Source of the DNA: Hyperoplus lanceolatus
Taxonomy: Eukaryota > Chordata > Actinopteri > Uranoscopiformes > Ammodytidae
Length of the DNA stretch: 64,000 bases
NCBI GenBank assembly: GCA_026929865.2
Contig: CM049410.1
Location: forward strand, 16,666,001 to 16,730,000
Direction: 5' to 3'
The translations under genes were made by a program, and so were the position numbers. Below are positions 46,607-58,253 of this stretch, in pieces. The first letter of the stretch is position 1. Each line of letters starts with the position of its first letter. The notes beneath the pieces are model-generated. The model did not search any database. It was not told the DNA's origin and worked only from the letters and a program-made list of their open reading frames with translations.

Positions 46607-47824
46607 CAGATGTGGGACCAAGTCCTGCAGTATGAGCTTCAAGTCATTTCGAGTCCTTTAACCAAAAAGTAGGCTAATACTTTGTTTACCCACATCATGT
46701 ACGCTTTTAAAAACTGTCTTTATTTATTAAAACAAGTGCAATTGAATTTGTGGAAAATGGGAAAAAAAATTGTACGGACATTGCACTTCCTAAATGCACT
46801 ATTTACCAGGGATTTTTAACATTTAACTCATATTTTGCAATGATATTCTTCATTTTAAACCACTCCTTTACAGAATAAATGTAGCCTAAATGTTGACCAC
46901 CTCGTAGTTTTTATACCGAACAAAAACAGACACTCACACATAGGCTACATGTAGAAAAGGCCCCAAAGTTTACAGGTTACAGTGTTGTTATTTCTTATAG
47001 CGTGTTAAGATGTGTTTTGTTCAGTGTGGATGACATTATAGCAGTCAGTTAGTGGCAGTGACATCAGTCGACCGGAGAGTCTGTTAAGTAGGCAAAGTTT
47101 CCTTTCTCTTCTCCCTCGGTCAGGTGTGTGAGCGACGTGCATGTTGCCGCAGTAGTCGATCATTCCACAGTTGAAACGTGTTTATTTGAGTTTATGTGAA
47201 TCACCCGTGTGTGAGTACATGTAGGCCTACTCACACACGGGTGATTCACATAAACTCAAATAAATGTATGCAGTCCCGATCGCTGTTATAAGTTACAGTT
47301 TATAGATGTTATTAACAGCTGCCGGTCGCAACAGCTGTTCTAACGTCTTCTCACGAGCGGAATGTAAGCTTTTGTTCTTTTCCCGCGATCTATTTGCGGT
47401 TGTGCCTGTGAAAGAAGGAAAATAAAGAGCGGATAAACCATACTCCTCTTCTCCTAGTCTCATGCTTATAATCTGACGTTTTTGGCCTTAAGTGGTGTTC
47501 TGGCCGACACCTCTGAAGTGAAACCAGTGATAAGCAGATCAGCGCGGCACCGGTACATCCACCAGTTTCCTCCGCTACACTAGGCTACATGATGAAAGAT
47601 ACAGAGCGGTAGGCCTACATAAAAATATATTTTTTAATCTTTGTGTTTTGGGGAAAGTAGCAAGTCTTATCAAGTCAAAAGGCTCAAGTCCAAGTCAAGT
47701 CACGAGTCATTGATGTTAAAGTCCAAGTCAAGTTGCAAGTCTCTTTACATTTTGTCAAGTCGAGTCTCAAGACATCAAATTCATGACTCGAGTCCAAGTC
47801 ATGTGACTCGAGTCCACACCTCTG
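46607..47824. mobile_element. hAT-type non-autonomous element between ccdc47 and dcaf7
   Basis: The left end CAGATGTGGGACCAAGTC pairs with the right end GACTCGAGTCCACACCTCTG. The flanks AAAAACGT (46599-46606) and AAAAACAT (47825-47832) match at 7 of 8 positions. AAGTC-rich subterminal repeats fill the right end. A perfect 37-bp hairpin (47181-47264) lies inside. No transposase is recognised. Confidence 0.85.
47181..47264. repeat. Perfect 37-bp inverted repeat (hairpin)
   Basis: The arms 47181-47217 and 47228-47264 are exact reverse complements separated by a 10-nt loop. The arms begin TTTATTTGAG and end GTGAGTA. It lies within the hAT element 46607-47824. Confidence 0.97.
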
Positions 47825-48007
47825 AAAAACATACATAAATTTTTGCATACATGACAACCATGAACCTGGACATCTGTTTTGCGAAATAGCCTACAATGAA
47901 ATGCAGGCATTTCTGCTTTTTATATTTTTTATATAAGCCTATAATATATAATAATAATAATAGTTTCGTCATTGTTTTTACATTTTACACTCTCTGGAAA
48001 AGCTGTT

Positions 48008-48009
<2 letters not shown>

Positions 48010-48090
<81 letters not shown>
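48010..48090. repeat. (CA)n microsatellite
   Basis: About 40 uninterrupted CA dinucleotides upstream of dcaf7. Confidence 0.97.
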
Positions 48091-48093
<3 letters not shown>

Positions 48094-48223
48094 GTAGTAA
48101 ATTGGGTAAAACAAATGTGGAACCAAGTCATACAAATGTGGAAATATGAATAAATAAAAAACACAAAGGAGAATGTCTTCTATATAAATACTTACTTGAC
48201 CGTGTCCGTATTCACAAAATTAT

Positions 48224-48225
<2 letters not shown>

Positions 48226-48294
<69 letters not shown>
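48226..48294. repeat. Compound (CA)n(TA)n microsatellite
   Basis: A CA run is followed directly by about 18 TA units, some 370 bp upstream of the dcaf7 ATG. Confidence 0.95.
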
Positions 48295-48302
<8 letters not shown>

Positions 48303-48659
48303 AACAAATCATTAAACAATGTAGTCTGCAATTTAAATTGTGTTACACTCTACATTTAATACTTTCTTATAAAATCTATTATTTTGATTGCCCCTTTTAT
48401 TTTGAAAATTATATCTGGTTTTAGCTTTTATTCTGTCTGACTTGACTGTCCGTTAGATCGTAACGAGCAGTGCCACTCTTTGTTAAGTAAAGCGGTGAAA
48501 AATCTTCCTCTCAGACCATATTTGTGTAATTAAATGATCATTATCACCACATCGGGGGACACTTGCTCGCGCAGGCTGAGTAACCGGTAGCAGTTTGCTC
48601 AGAGGTCTACTTATTTCGTAGTTAGCTAACGTTAGCTTGTTAGCTGCTCTCACAACAGG

Positions 48660-51600
48660 ATGTCTCTTCACGGCAAAAGAAAAGAAATATACAAATACGA
48701 GGCACCATGGACGGTGTACGCAATGAACTGGAGCGTACGGCCCGACAAACGCTTTCGTTTGGCACTGGGCAGCTTTGTGGAGGAATACAACAACAAGGTG
48801 CGCAGTGTGTGTTTTTAATGGTCATTCATCGAGCTAATGCTAATGCTAGCTGTCCTGCGTAGCACCAAGTATTACAATCACAATGTTTGTTTTGTTTTTA
48901 TAACACGTTTACACCACAGCACGAAGTGTTTCTGAGTAAATGTACAGCTTCTGTGTCTCTTGTCTTAAATAGTCCTTAGTGACACTATATATAGCTAATG
49001 CTATTTCTAACCCTGGCTGCACTGTCTCCTGCACACCCTTCAAAAGTCTTAAAAGGCATTGGATTCATTAATTTAAAAATAAAGCCTTATTGGTAATAAC
49101 ATGTCTTAAATCAATCGTTCAAAAGTCCTATAAGCCATTAACTGTGCAAATTAAAAAAAGGGCCTTAGAGAATACTTGTCACTACAGTGCAATGCCATAG
49201 TGGTTTTGACGTGTTGCACTGGTCATCAGCAACCACATTGGATATATGTTTTTTTTATGATAAGAAGAATTTGTATATTGTACATTACTAAATTTACGTT
49301 GTGATTAAATCTACATATTTACATTATATATTTAGTTCCACATATGTACACTTATCATGTTATTCATATGTTTGTGTTTTTATTTAACAATAAATATTTG
49401 GCCAAACTTGAACCTAACCCAAAGTAATTGATGTATTTTTTCTTTATCCTTATTCATTGTAAAACATATATTATTTTTAATTTCAAGCTGCATTAAAAAA
49501 AACTCTTAAACATTCTTAAAAATCTAACTTGCCTATAGCTGTATAACCCTGGTGAAGTCATTTGGTCTTTAAATAACCGGCAACGTGTTTGCTCGTGCAC
49601 AGGTTCAGCTGGTGGGTCTGGAGGAGGAGAGCTCGGAGTTTGTTTGCAGGAACACGTTCGACCATCCGTACCCCACCACCAAGATCATGTGGATCCCCGA
49701 CACCAAGGGCGTTTACCCCGACCTGCTGGCCACCAGCGGGGACTACCTGCGCATCTGGAGGGTACGATATATACCTGATGTTAAGGGGATAATTCATCAT
49801 ATTTAATTTTTTGCGTTTTGCCTCACTCTCCGGCTTCAGATGAGGCGACAGAAACTGTTCATACACGTAACTGTGCATGCGGGCCGGAGAGTGAGCCAAA
49901 AAGCTAAACATTTTTTGGAAACTATTCCTTTAAAGGAAAAGTCTGTCCAATAAATCTTTATACTGTATATGGATCAATCTCCACATTGACATCAGGATAG
50001 CAAAATGTCCTCCGCCACAGACTAAAAAGACAGCTCTTGCGACTGCACCTTTTTTAAGAAGATGATAATGGTTATAATAATAAATATTTAAAAAAATGTC
50101 ACTTACATGAAGCACTTTGTTGTTGGCCTATTTGAAGCTAACCTACTTATGTGATTCTTGGAGTTTGTACCTTCATGGTTGATTTCACTGTAATGTAATA
50201 ATATATATATATATGTATATGTAAATATATTTAATCATTAAACTCCATGAAAAGATAAAAAGCAACAATGGATCGACTCTACCTACTTGTGCCACACTAA
50301 CGTGGCATATTCTTTTACGCAGGTCAGTGACACCGAGACACGCCTTGAATGTTTACTGAATAACAACAAGAACTCGGACTTCTGCGCCCCTCTCACGTCC
50401 TTCGACTGGAATGAAGTTGATCCAAATCTGCTGGGTAAGAAGGCCACTGTAAATTATGAGCTGGCTGTACATTCGACTTTGTTTATCTTTTAATTTGAAA
50501 AGTTTAAAGCCTCATTCACAAATGCAGCTTTTCCCCGTTATGTGCTGCCATTTTCCTGGGAAGGGGTCATGATTTTAAGGCAAATCTGCTCTGGCAAGTT
50601 CCCACATCAAGACCTTGTAACATTACCGGGCGGGAATATACCGGGGAGACTTTGTTGTGAATTTAAGCATGGAAATTACGCCAACGGGCACATAGCTAAA
50701 TCCTTATGATGAAAGATGGAGCTGATGACGTATTTAATCCACGATTTGTTTACAACCGCAGCAGCTCCTTGAAACCAAACCGAATACCAACGTCTTTTGT
50801 TTGTCAAACTCCATTCTTCAAAAGTGGCTAGAAATTGGACAAAAGTGTATACGAAAGCTTGTCTCTGTCCACGCAGAGGACGACTTTGACTGTCAGCTGC
50901 TGCGTATCAAAGTATATCCGGCCTACCTCGACCTTCTTGGCAGTGTAGACGCTACTTGGCAAATTTTTCCGGGGTTTGGAGCAGCTTGTGTAAATAGTGA
51001 AAATAACTAGTGGTGCTGGGAATGTTTTCCTGATAAGTTACTGGGAATCATGTGTGAAAGAGGCTTAGTATATTGTTTAATTCTGTCTTTAGGAACCTCC
51101 AGCATCGACACCACCTGCACCATCTGGGGGCTGGAGACAGGCCAGGTGTTGGGACGAGTTAACCTGGTGTCTGGACATGTGAAGACCCAGCTGATCGCTC
51201 ATGACAAAGAGGTGTGTGTCTGCACCGTAAAATGATGTGGTCATGAGTAGGGATGTTCATGGTTAAGAATAAGAATAACCGATAAGAATCATTTTTGCTA
51301 TCAGTAAAACAGTTTTAAAAAAGCTACTTTATACATGTCAATCAATTCATGGTGCCGTGTCGTCACTTGAACAGGTGTATTGATAAATAAAATTCTAAAT
51401 GCAAATCCCTAGTTTGTGTATTTAGGAGTATTCCGAATATTCATATTCAATGTCCTTATGTGTCTGTACAGGTGTATGACATTGCGTTCAGTCGTGCAGG
51501 AGGTGGTAGAGATATGTTTGCCTCTGTTGGTGCCGACGGGTCCGTCCGTATGTTCGACCTGCGGCACCTGGAGCACAGCACCATCATCTATGAAGATCCT

Positions 51601-53037
51601 CAGCACCACCCACTGCTCCGCCTCTGCTGGAACAAGCAGGACCCCAACTACCTAGCCACAATGGCTATGGACGGCATGGAGGTACGTTTGATGGGGATTC
51701 TCTCAGCCTATAAGTACATTAAGAAGTCATGTTTCTGTCCTCCATTTTTGTAGTTTAATAAAAAAATTATGCCAGAGAAACCTGAAATTTAAATAATAAT
51801 AAAAAAAAAAAATTGATTGAGAAATTGATATGTAGAGATTGAAATATTGAATTGTGAGGCGCACTTTGCCTGTCTTTCACCGTAAGGTATTATAACAAGA
51901 TATTTTTTTTGTAAGGCAAATAACCCTATGGGAACCAAGTGACTTAGTTTGTCTGTTGCACTAATTTTTGTGCTATAGGTGGTCATACTTGACGTACGTG
52001 TTCCATGCACTCCAGTCGCTCGGCTTAACAATCATCGCGCTTGTGTCAACGGCATCGCCTGGGCGCCGCACTCCTCATGTCACATCTGCACTGCAGGTAA
52101 TGCCTCATTTTGAGATAGTGGAATGAGTTGATTGCATGTAACACCAAATTCGTCTATTAAGGTATAATGTCAAATATGTGGCTTGGAAGATCCTATGTAT
52201 ATCCATTAGAATCAAGACACAGAACTAAGCGTTAAATATTTTGTAATATAATTACCTGACAATCTATGTCAAACCCAGTAGCTTAACAACTACAGCTTCT
52301 TTGAATGAACCTCTTTTTCCTAATCCAAAAGCTGTAAAAGAGAACTCAGAATATATTTTTAATATAACTAACTAACTATCTTTATGCTAAAACATACAGT
52401 ATTATTTAATTGATACCTCTCTGTAAAAGAAAAAAATCATAGGCATCATAAAAGTAAAATTTGTATTGTATTGGATTAGATAGTCCCAGTTTGAATATCC
52501 AGTGAGTGTATATAGTGTATTTTCATACAAAATAACCCTTTAATACACCCTCTTTTGTAAAACACAAGCAAAACATAGTATTTCCTGTTGGAAATACAGC
52601 TGCAACTTCAGATTCAAATATTGAGTCTTTGATTGAGGTTTTCTTAAAAAACGGCCATGTTTATTCTGTGTTTTTTTTTGAAAAGTTGATGCTCAACTCT
52701 CGGCTACAGTTTGCGATTTAAGACCAACATTTCAGTTTTCTTTTAGCCCATTACAGTCTACTGTAGTGTAAAAGGACCCTAAAGCCTTCCTTCATCTGTA
52801 ATCCTCTGCCTTCGTTCGCTGTTCCTTCACTCTTTAACATCTTTTCTAAATTCCCCTTTCTCAGCTGACGATCACCAGGCTCTGATCTGGGACATCCAGC
52901 AGATGCCCCGGGCCATTGAGGATCCCATCCTGGCCTACACCGCAGAGGGGGAGATCAACAACGTACAGTGGGCATCCACGCAGCCCGACTGGATCGCAAT
53001 CTGCTACAACAACTGTCTTGAAATCCTGCGTGTCTAA
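48660..53037 (+). CDS. dcaf7: DDB1- and CUL4-associated factor 7 (WDR68/HAN11)
   Basis: Seven coding exons: 48660-48797, 49603-49761, 50323-50434, 51093-51211, 51472-51681, 51979-52096, 52865-53037. The total is 1029 nt, 342 aa, the same length as the human protein as I recall it. It starts [20 protein letters not shown] and ends [13 protein letters not shown]40-type repeats are visible ([60 protein letters not shown]). The family is a beta-propeller scaffold that binds DYRK1A/HIPK2 and DDB1-CUL4 and acts in craniofacial development. All introns are GT-AG. It is head-to-head with ccdc47. The 3' UTR runs to AATAAA signals at 54344 or 54760 and contains an old LINE fragment. Confidence 0.97.
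48798..49602 (+). other. dcaf7 intron 1
   Basis: AT-rich, with no feature recognised. Confidence 0.5.
49781..49933. mobile_element. TTAA-flanked MITE close to a dcaf7 splice donor
   Basis: It is bounded by TTAA on both sides, with inverted ends (GGGGATAATTC / GAAACTATTCC) and an inner pair GCCTCACTCTCCGGC / GCCGGAGAGTGAGCC. It begins 20 bp after the donor of exon 49603-49761. Confidence 0.6.
50508..51065. mobile_element. MITE filling most of dcaf7 intron 3
   Basis: The ends AAGCCTCATTCACA and TGTGTGAAAGAGGCTT are inverted. TTAA precedes the left end, and TTAG, probably a decayed TTAA, overlaps the right end. It spans about 85% of the intron between exons 50323-50434 and 51093-51211. The small ORF inside has no recognised similarity. 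Confidence 0.6.
52097..52864 (+). other. dcaf7 intron 6
   Basis: AT-rich, with no feature recognised. Confidence 0.5.
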
Positions 53038-54785
53038 AACCACGGACACTTTGACGAGAACGAGCGTTGTTTCAAATTTCGGACTTAATTTTTAAGTCCT
53101 CGTCCCACGGCTTTTCAAGAAAAGGATGAGGTCACGAGAGAACTTTCTCAAAAGTGTTTTTGGAGTGTCAAACACACCCAAAATACTCCACAATAACCGG
53201 GTTTACATTTTTCTCCTCGTCTCCTCCCCTACATTTTTCTTCTATTAAAAATTGTCTAAGCTCTTATTTATTTTTTGCTCACAAGGTAGTGTTCAGCATC
53301 TGCACTGCACTATGAAATTCAGATTTTTATACATGCTCGATTTCAGCCAGCTGTGAGATTATATCATGAAGGTTTAGATGTTGTGTGTTTTCATCAGTTT
53401 GATTTGTGAAGCTTGATACAAACGACTGTACGTAGGTGGCAGAAGATGACCGCTGTAATACGTAAGAATCTGTCGTAGCCTTCTCGTGGTCTCATACCAT
53501 ACTGTTGGTGATTTACAGATCAGTACTTTATAGTCTTGTTTACCTCAGTGGCAATTAAACCTGTTAAACTTTTCAAATGGGTGTTTGTCCAGTATCCTCT
53601 CTCCAAATGATATTAGGGACTTTAAGCAGCGACAGTTCCTTCTGGCCTAACACCATTTCCAACCAGCAATTACTTACTCGGACCAACCAAGAAAGTAAAG
53701 AGACCATCATTTCAAGAAGGTGGTGGAGATGCATCGGACACATGATGAGAAAAAATTAAAGGATGACATTACAATAGCTGTCCTACACTGGACACCAGAA
53801 GGAAAGTGAAAGAGAGGACAACCCAAGGAAACCTGGCGTCTAACAGTGGAGAGAGAACTGAAATCCCTGAAGTAGACCTGGAGTTCCATCCTAAAGCTCG
53901 CCCCCGAAACAGACAGGAGAGGAGATCCTTTGTTGCTGCCAGTAGGCATAAAGGGCAGAAAGTAAGCTGCGACTGTTGAGTGGCCGGCTATGGCGTTCGA
54001 GAACTACTTTTGGCATTTGCAAATTTATGTCGAAGAATAAGAGTTTTGAGCACTACGCCAAAGGCACAATCTAAATTGCTTGATCTTTCCATATCGTACA
54101 GTAATACAAACTCCTTTATTTGAAAATAAATGGTCTCTTAAAGCATATGTCTAATGCTCTAGGGCCTCTTTAAGAGACATCGTAGCAAAAAAATTCAGAG
54201 TGAAGTTGTTTTCTGCACCAAGAAGCCGTTCTGATAGTTGCTTAGTAATATTGGATTTCACTACTACGACAACCTGTTGAAATCTGTTGCTGCTTAAAGT
54301 CCCTAATATGGAGGCTGAAACTTGTGACATGCATTCTTATTTAAATAAAAGTAAAAAAAGAACATGAGGGATGATTGATATTGTCACTGGAGTGTCATGT
54401 TTTAGTTAGTGGCTGGTGATGTACAGCAACAATCAGAACCAACCAAGGCCGCACAATTCAGACTTTCGAACTCTCCTACTTATTCTCTTTTTTCTTTGTA
54501 GAAGATTGGGCTTGGAAAGCTGCGTTTTCTTTGTGTTATAGAGTGAGTTGTGAAATGGGAGCGAAACAGTGAATCAACTTTCTGACTGTGTCTGCCTCTC
54601 TGACTTATTTTTTTGTTTTGTTTTTCAATAATTAAAGGGTCATGTCCTTGTAGCATGCCATTACAAGGCAATCTGTACATACATATATCAACTTATGATG
54701 TTGGTAAGCCAAGTGTTCATGTTGTAGCTTTTTCATAAAGTTTATTATTGAATTTGCTCAAATAAATTGTATTCCTCCATGTCTT
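53038..54785 (+). other. dcaf7 3' UTR region
   Basis: Plus-strand sequence after the TAA stop. AATAAA signals at 54344-54349 and 54760-54765 are candidates for polyadenylation, the second followed by a T-rich stretch. A LINE fragment (53610-53962) is embedded. Confidence 0.5.
53610..53962 (+). pseudogene. LINE reverse-transcriptase C-terminal fragment
   Basis: Read across frames with breaks, the plus strand gives RRWWRCIGHMMRKN, LHWTPEGK, RGQPKETWR and TVERELKSL, then ERRSFVAAS-like residues. This is the usual C-terminal tail of a fish non-LTR retrotransposon polymerase. It lies in the dcaf7 3' UTR. Confidence 0.65.
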
Positions 54786-54908
54786 AGGAATGAACTTGTC
54801 AATGTGTTGCTTTGTGAAGTTGTGATTGGTTCATTTATCATACCTTCAATTGGGAAACATAAGGGCTGTTGCCTACGGTCAGTCAATCGTTTTGTGAAGG
54901 TAGTAAAG

Positions 54909-54980
54909 AGGGGGCATCCGGATTTGAACCGGAGACCTCTTGATCTGCAGTCAAATGCTCTACCACTGAGCTATACCCCC
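54909..54980 (-). tRNA. tRNA-Cys (GCA)
   Basis: 72 nt on the minus strand. It starts GGGGGTATAGCTCAGTGG (A box) and has anticodon loop CTGCAGA with GCA. The T arm is TCCGG TTCAAAT CCGGA (B box), with acceptor pairing GGGGGTA / TGCCCCC. All four stems pair. It lies just downstream of the dcaf7 3' end. No CCA is encoded, as expected for eukaryotes. Confidence 0.95.
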
Positions 54981-55598
54981 ATATGTTAAACTCCTTCACA
55001 GGTGTTGCTCTATTCACAGGCCATTGTTTACCTTTCAGTTCAGATCTAAAGCTCCACCCATGTTTGCATAACAAGTGCTTGGTCGGTGTGAATACTTGCA
55101 TGTGTGTCATTCATAGACAGGATGGCAAATTCAATTCCCATTTCTAATTTCCTGCAACCAAAATTTAAGCAAATGATAAGTACTTGGATTGTATGCACCA
55201 GGATTGACAGTTTGTGTGTGTGTCCCTTTAATTTCATCCTCTGATGTCTGTTTGAAAAGACACATGGATCAACCAGAATGTTAAACCCTTAATTGCTTTC
55301 AAATAATTAAATATCGAGCGGTGGAAGAAGATGTCAGATCCTTTACTTGAGTAACAATGGATAATGTTTTAGGTGGCCAGTGCAGGTTTTACATTGACAT
55401 TACGATTAACATTAAGAAAAGCATTTCGGACTCCCAATATACACTCTGCAGTGTGTCTTTAATCTAAAAAAATAAGAAGAAAAATAACAGGAATTTGTGC
55501 TTCAAGAAACATTATACAGAATTATAAACACTTAAAAAGTCCTTACTTTCACCTTGTGGTTGGAACTGTGAAATGATCTTACTGTAACAAAAGACATT

Positions 55599-55939
55599 GG
55601 GGCGACTGTGGCTCAGGTGGTTAAGCGGGTTGGCCAAAGATCCGAGGGTTGGCCTTTTCGATCCCTGCCCGGCCACCTGTGTCATAGTTGTTGTGTCCTT
55701 GGGCAAGACACTTCACCCACCTTGCCTTGTGTGAATGTGTATGATTGCTGTATGTTTGAGGTGGTGGTCGGAGGGGCCGTTGGCGCTGAATGGCAGCCAC
55801 ACTTCCGTCAGTCTGCCCCAGGGCAGCTGTGGCTACTATCATAGTTTACCACCACCGGTATGACTGTGATTGAACCTGGAACCCTGTAAAGCACTTTGAG
55901 TCACAGAGAAATAAAGCGCTATATAAATCCAATCAATTA
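55599..55939 (+). mobile_element. tRNA-derived SINE (copy A)
   Basis: The head GGGGCGACTGTGGCTCAGGT with a degenerate B box (GGCCTTTTCGATCCCTG) is followed by TAGTTGTTGTGTCCTTGGGC and AAGACACTTCACCCACCTTG. The tail is AAAGCGCTATATAAATCCAA. It is shared over its 5' half with copy B at 57528. Confidence 0.85.
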
Positions 55940-56612
55940 TTACATCTTGAGATTTTGTCTATGTGTGACAGTTACCATCCACTTCACTTTTTCTCAGTTG
56001 GGAAAAAACATTGGCACTTTCTGATAAACACATCACGACATACCATGTGACCAACCCACAGATATACAGGTGCATATCAAAACATTTAATTATCATGGGA
56101 GAGTTCATTTTTTACATAAGACCCATCAAAGAAAGGATTTATAAATGTCCTTATCAGGGCAACCTGGGCTTCCCTAACACCTCAGAAGTGCCAAAAGCTT
56201 ATTGCCTTCATGCCATGCCACACTAATTTGTGCAAAGGTAGCACCAAACTTGAAATATTTCAGTGTATCTGTTGTTACTCTAGCATATATTAAAGTTCTA
56301 CTTTTTTAATTAAATTAAGGAAAAAATTAACTTTTCCATGATATTCAGTTTGTTTGAGGAACCTGTACCAACACCAAAACGAGATACCAAGAAACGGAGT
56401 CATGATCAAAACCAAACTGTGAGAGCTACATGTAAATGTACAATTAACTGTGGTGTTTTTTCTATTGCTCGGTTTGATTGTGTACCTTCTCCTGATCAAA
56501 TGACAACATAGCAAGTGCTGCTTATTCATGTGAAAATGCCAGAAATATCAAATATGAGATGAAAAAAACACTTGTAATTGTTTTACATTTATTTTGCAAC
56601 ACCATTGTTCCT

Positions 56613-57096
56613 TTAAAGGTGTAGTAAGCGGTTTATTTATGTTTGTATAAGTGTTAAATCGCTCTTTATTCATACAGTGATCACTTTCATAATGTGCGCG
56701 TTTCATAAAGCCGATTTCTCAGTTAGCTGCTCTGCATGTAATCGGCTAATAACCTTTTCGGGGATCCCGAAATTAATATCCAATCACAAGAGAGGACGCT
56801 ACAGACCGAGACCCGTCTCACTCATGGTCTCACTGCCGGTGCACGCCAGAGCGACAGATGGTTCGATGTTTATGTGCCTACAATGGCAGAGCAGGTAAAA
56901 ATCCTTCCCAATGTCTGTTTTGATGGTTTTTATCATGTTTTTATCACACTTATGGATCTGAGATGATGCTAGATAACTCGCTGCTTGAAGACCGCAGTGC
57001 ATTAATGTGGTGACGTAGGGACGAGCGAGGGGTCTGCTAACTGCAGTAACTGACAGGAAGTTAGCTAAAAGAACCATTCCGCTTACAGCACCTTTA
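56613..57096. mobile_element. TTAA-type MITE (copy 3 of the AGGTGCTGTAAG family)
   Basis: The ends TTAAAGGTGTAGTAAGCGG and CCGCTTACAGCACCTTTAA are inverted and TTAA-bounded. The interior matches 21482-21928. It is the best-preserved copy in the window and has no ORF of note. Confidence 0.8.
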
Positions 57097-57527
57097 AGTG
57101 TGCCATCCAGCCATATGCCTTTTGATATTTTTTCAAAACAAAAATAGTGAATATCTAACTTAAAACACTCATAGTTATTTAGTATTAGTAGATGTATCGT
57201 TTATCTCTAATATTAGGAAAACAAATTCAGTTCCAAGTAAATGATTACATTTTTCTAAGCTCAAGTCTAAATGTGCAATTCTTATACAAAGTGAACGCAG
57301 ATAATTCTTCACATGTGAAACATATTATTTCTCCTTCTCTTCAGTGGTCTATGACGCAGTTTATGTAGCTTTCAGACCCGGGGACTGCATGACAGTGACA
57401 GACCCCTTGGCCTTTTATATTGTGTTATAATATTATTGTTTTCTGTTTTTGAGTGGCGGCAGTTAACCTCGAGGGCTGAGTGATTCTGATTTAGCTGGAA
57501 TCACCTGACGAACACTGTTATGTTTTT
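57097..57527. other. Intergenic spacer between dcaf7 and kcnh6
   Basis: Unique AT-rich sequence between repeat copies, with no gene recognised. It may include the kcnh6 3' UTR end, which I could not place. Confidence 0.4.
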
Positions 57528-57775
57528 GGGGCGACTGTGGCTCAGTTGGTAGAGCGGGTAGGCCAATGATCAAAGGGTTGGAGGTTCGATCCCCGCCCTG
57601 CCCTGTGTCATAGTTGTTGTGTCCTTGGGCAAGACACTTCACCCACCTTGCCTCGTGTGAATGTCGATAGTTAGCCTGCTATCGGTGTATGAATGTGTGT
57701 GTAAATGGGAACAGGTCTCCCTTGCAAAAGAGTCTTCGGACTCAATGGGATATACCTGTATAAATAAAGGTTAAG
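57528..57775 (+). mobile_element. tRNA-derived SINE (copy B)
   Basis: The head GGGGCGACTGTGGCTCAGTT has clean A- and B-box-like segments (GGTTGGAGGTTCGATCCCCG) and the same GTCCTTGGGCAAGACACTTC body as copy A. The tail differs (TATACCTGTATAAATAAAGG), so the two copies belong to different subfamilies or have recombined tails. Confidence 0.85.
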
Positions 57776-58253
57776 AAGTTATTCTTTGTTCATGCATTCA
57801 ACACCTCTTGCTCGCAACACACATTGAACCCATGCACACCCGCTCCTTCACTGACCATCAATGAACTGACAAACTATCTCTCATTTGAACCCGGGACCTC
57901 CCTCCCCTCAAGCGTGAAACACGCTCCTATGATTGTGTGCATACTGTCATACTGTCATGTGTGTCACTCACACACTTCCCAACCACCACTGGGAAGGACT
58001 AATCTCTTCATTCATGAACACACAGCAGCCTATGAAGGTGCCGTAGAGTTTGTGTGTAAGAAACAGGGACTACTGAGTCCCAAACCTCAGTTACGTGAAA
58101 GGCAAGGCATCCCGAGCTCCACAGCAGCATCTGCACAGAATGTTGAAAGTTCTTTCAAGGACGGAAAAGGAAGTAAAAGATTGGGGAACATATGGCGGCG
58201 GTCCCGTTCCAATATCTGGTGACTATTGGCTGGTGTTGGGTTTCATTGGTGTT

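Noticed and set aside
49558..49911. Minus-strand ORF over dcaf7 exon 2
   Set aside because: Complement of a conserved WD40 exon and a MITE; no own signals.
55599..55680. SINE heads as functional tRNA genes
   Set aside because: The tRNA-like head has mispaired stems and a degenerate T arm and continues into the SINE body and tail.
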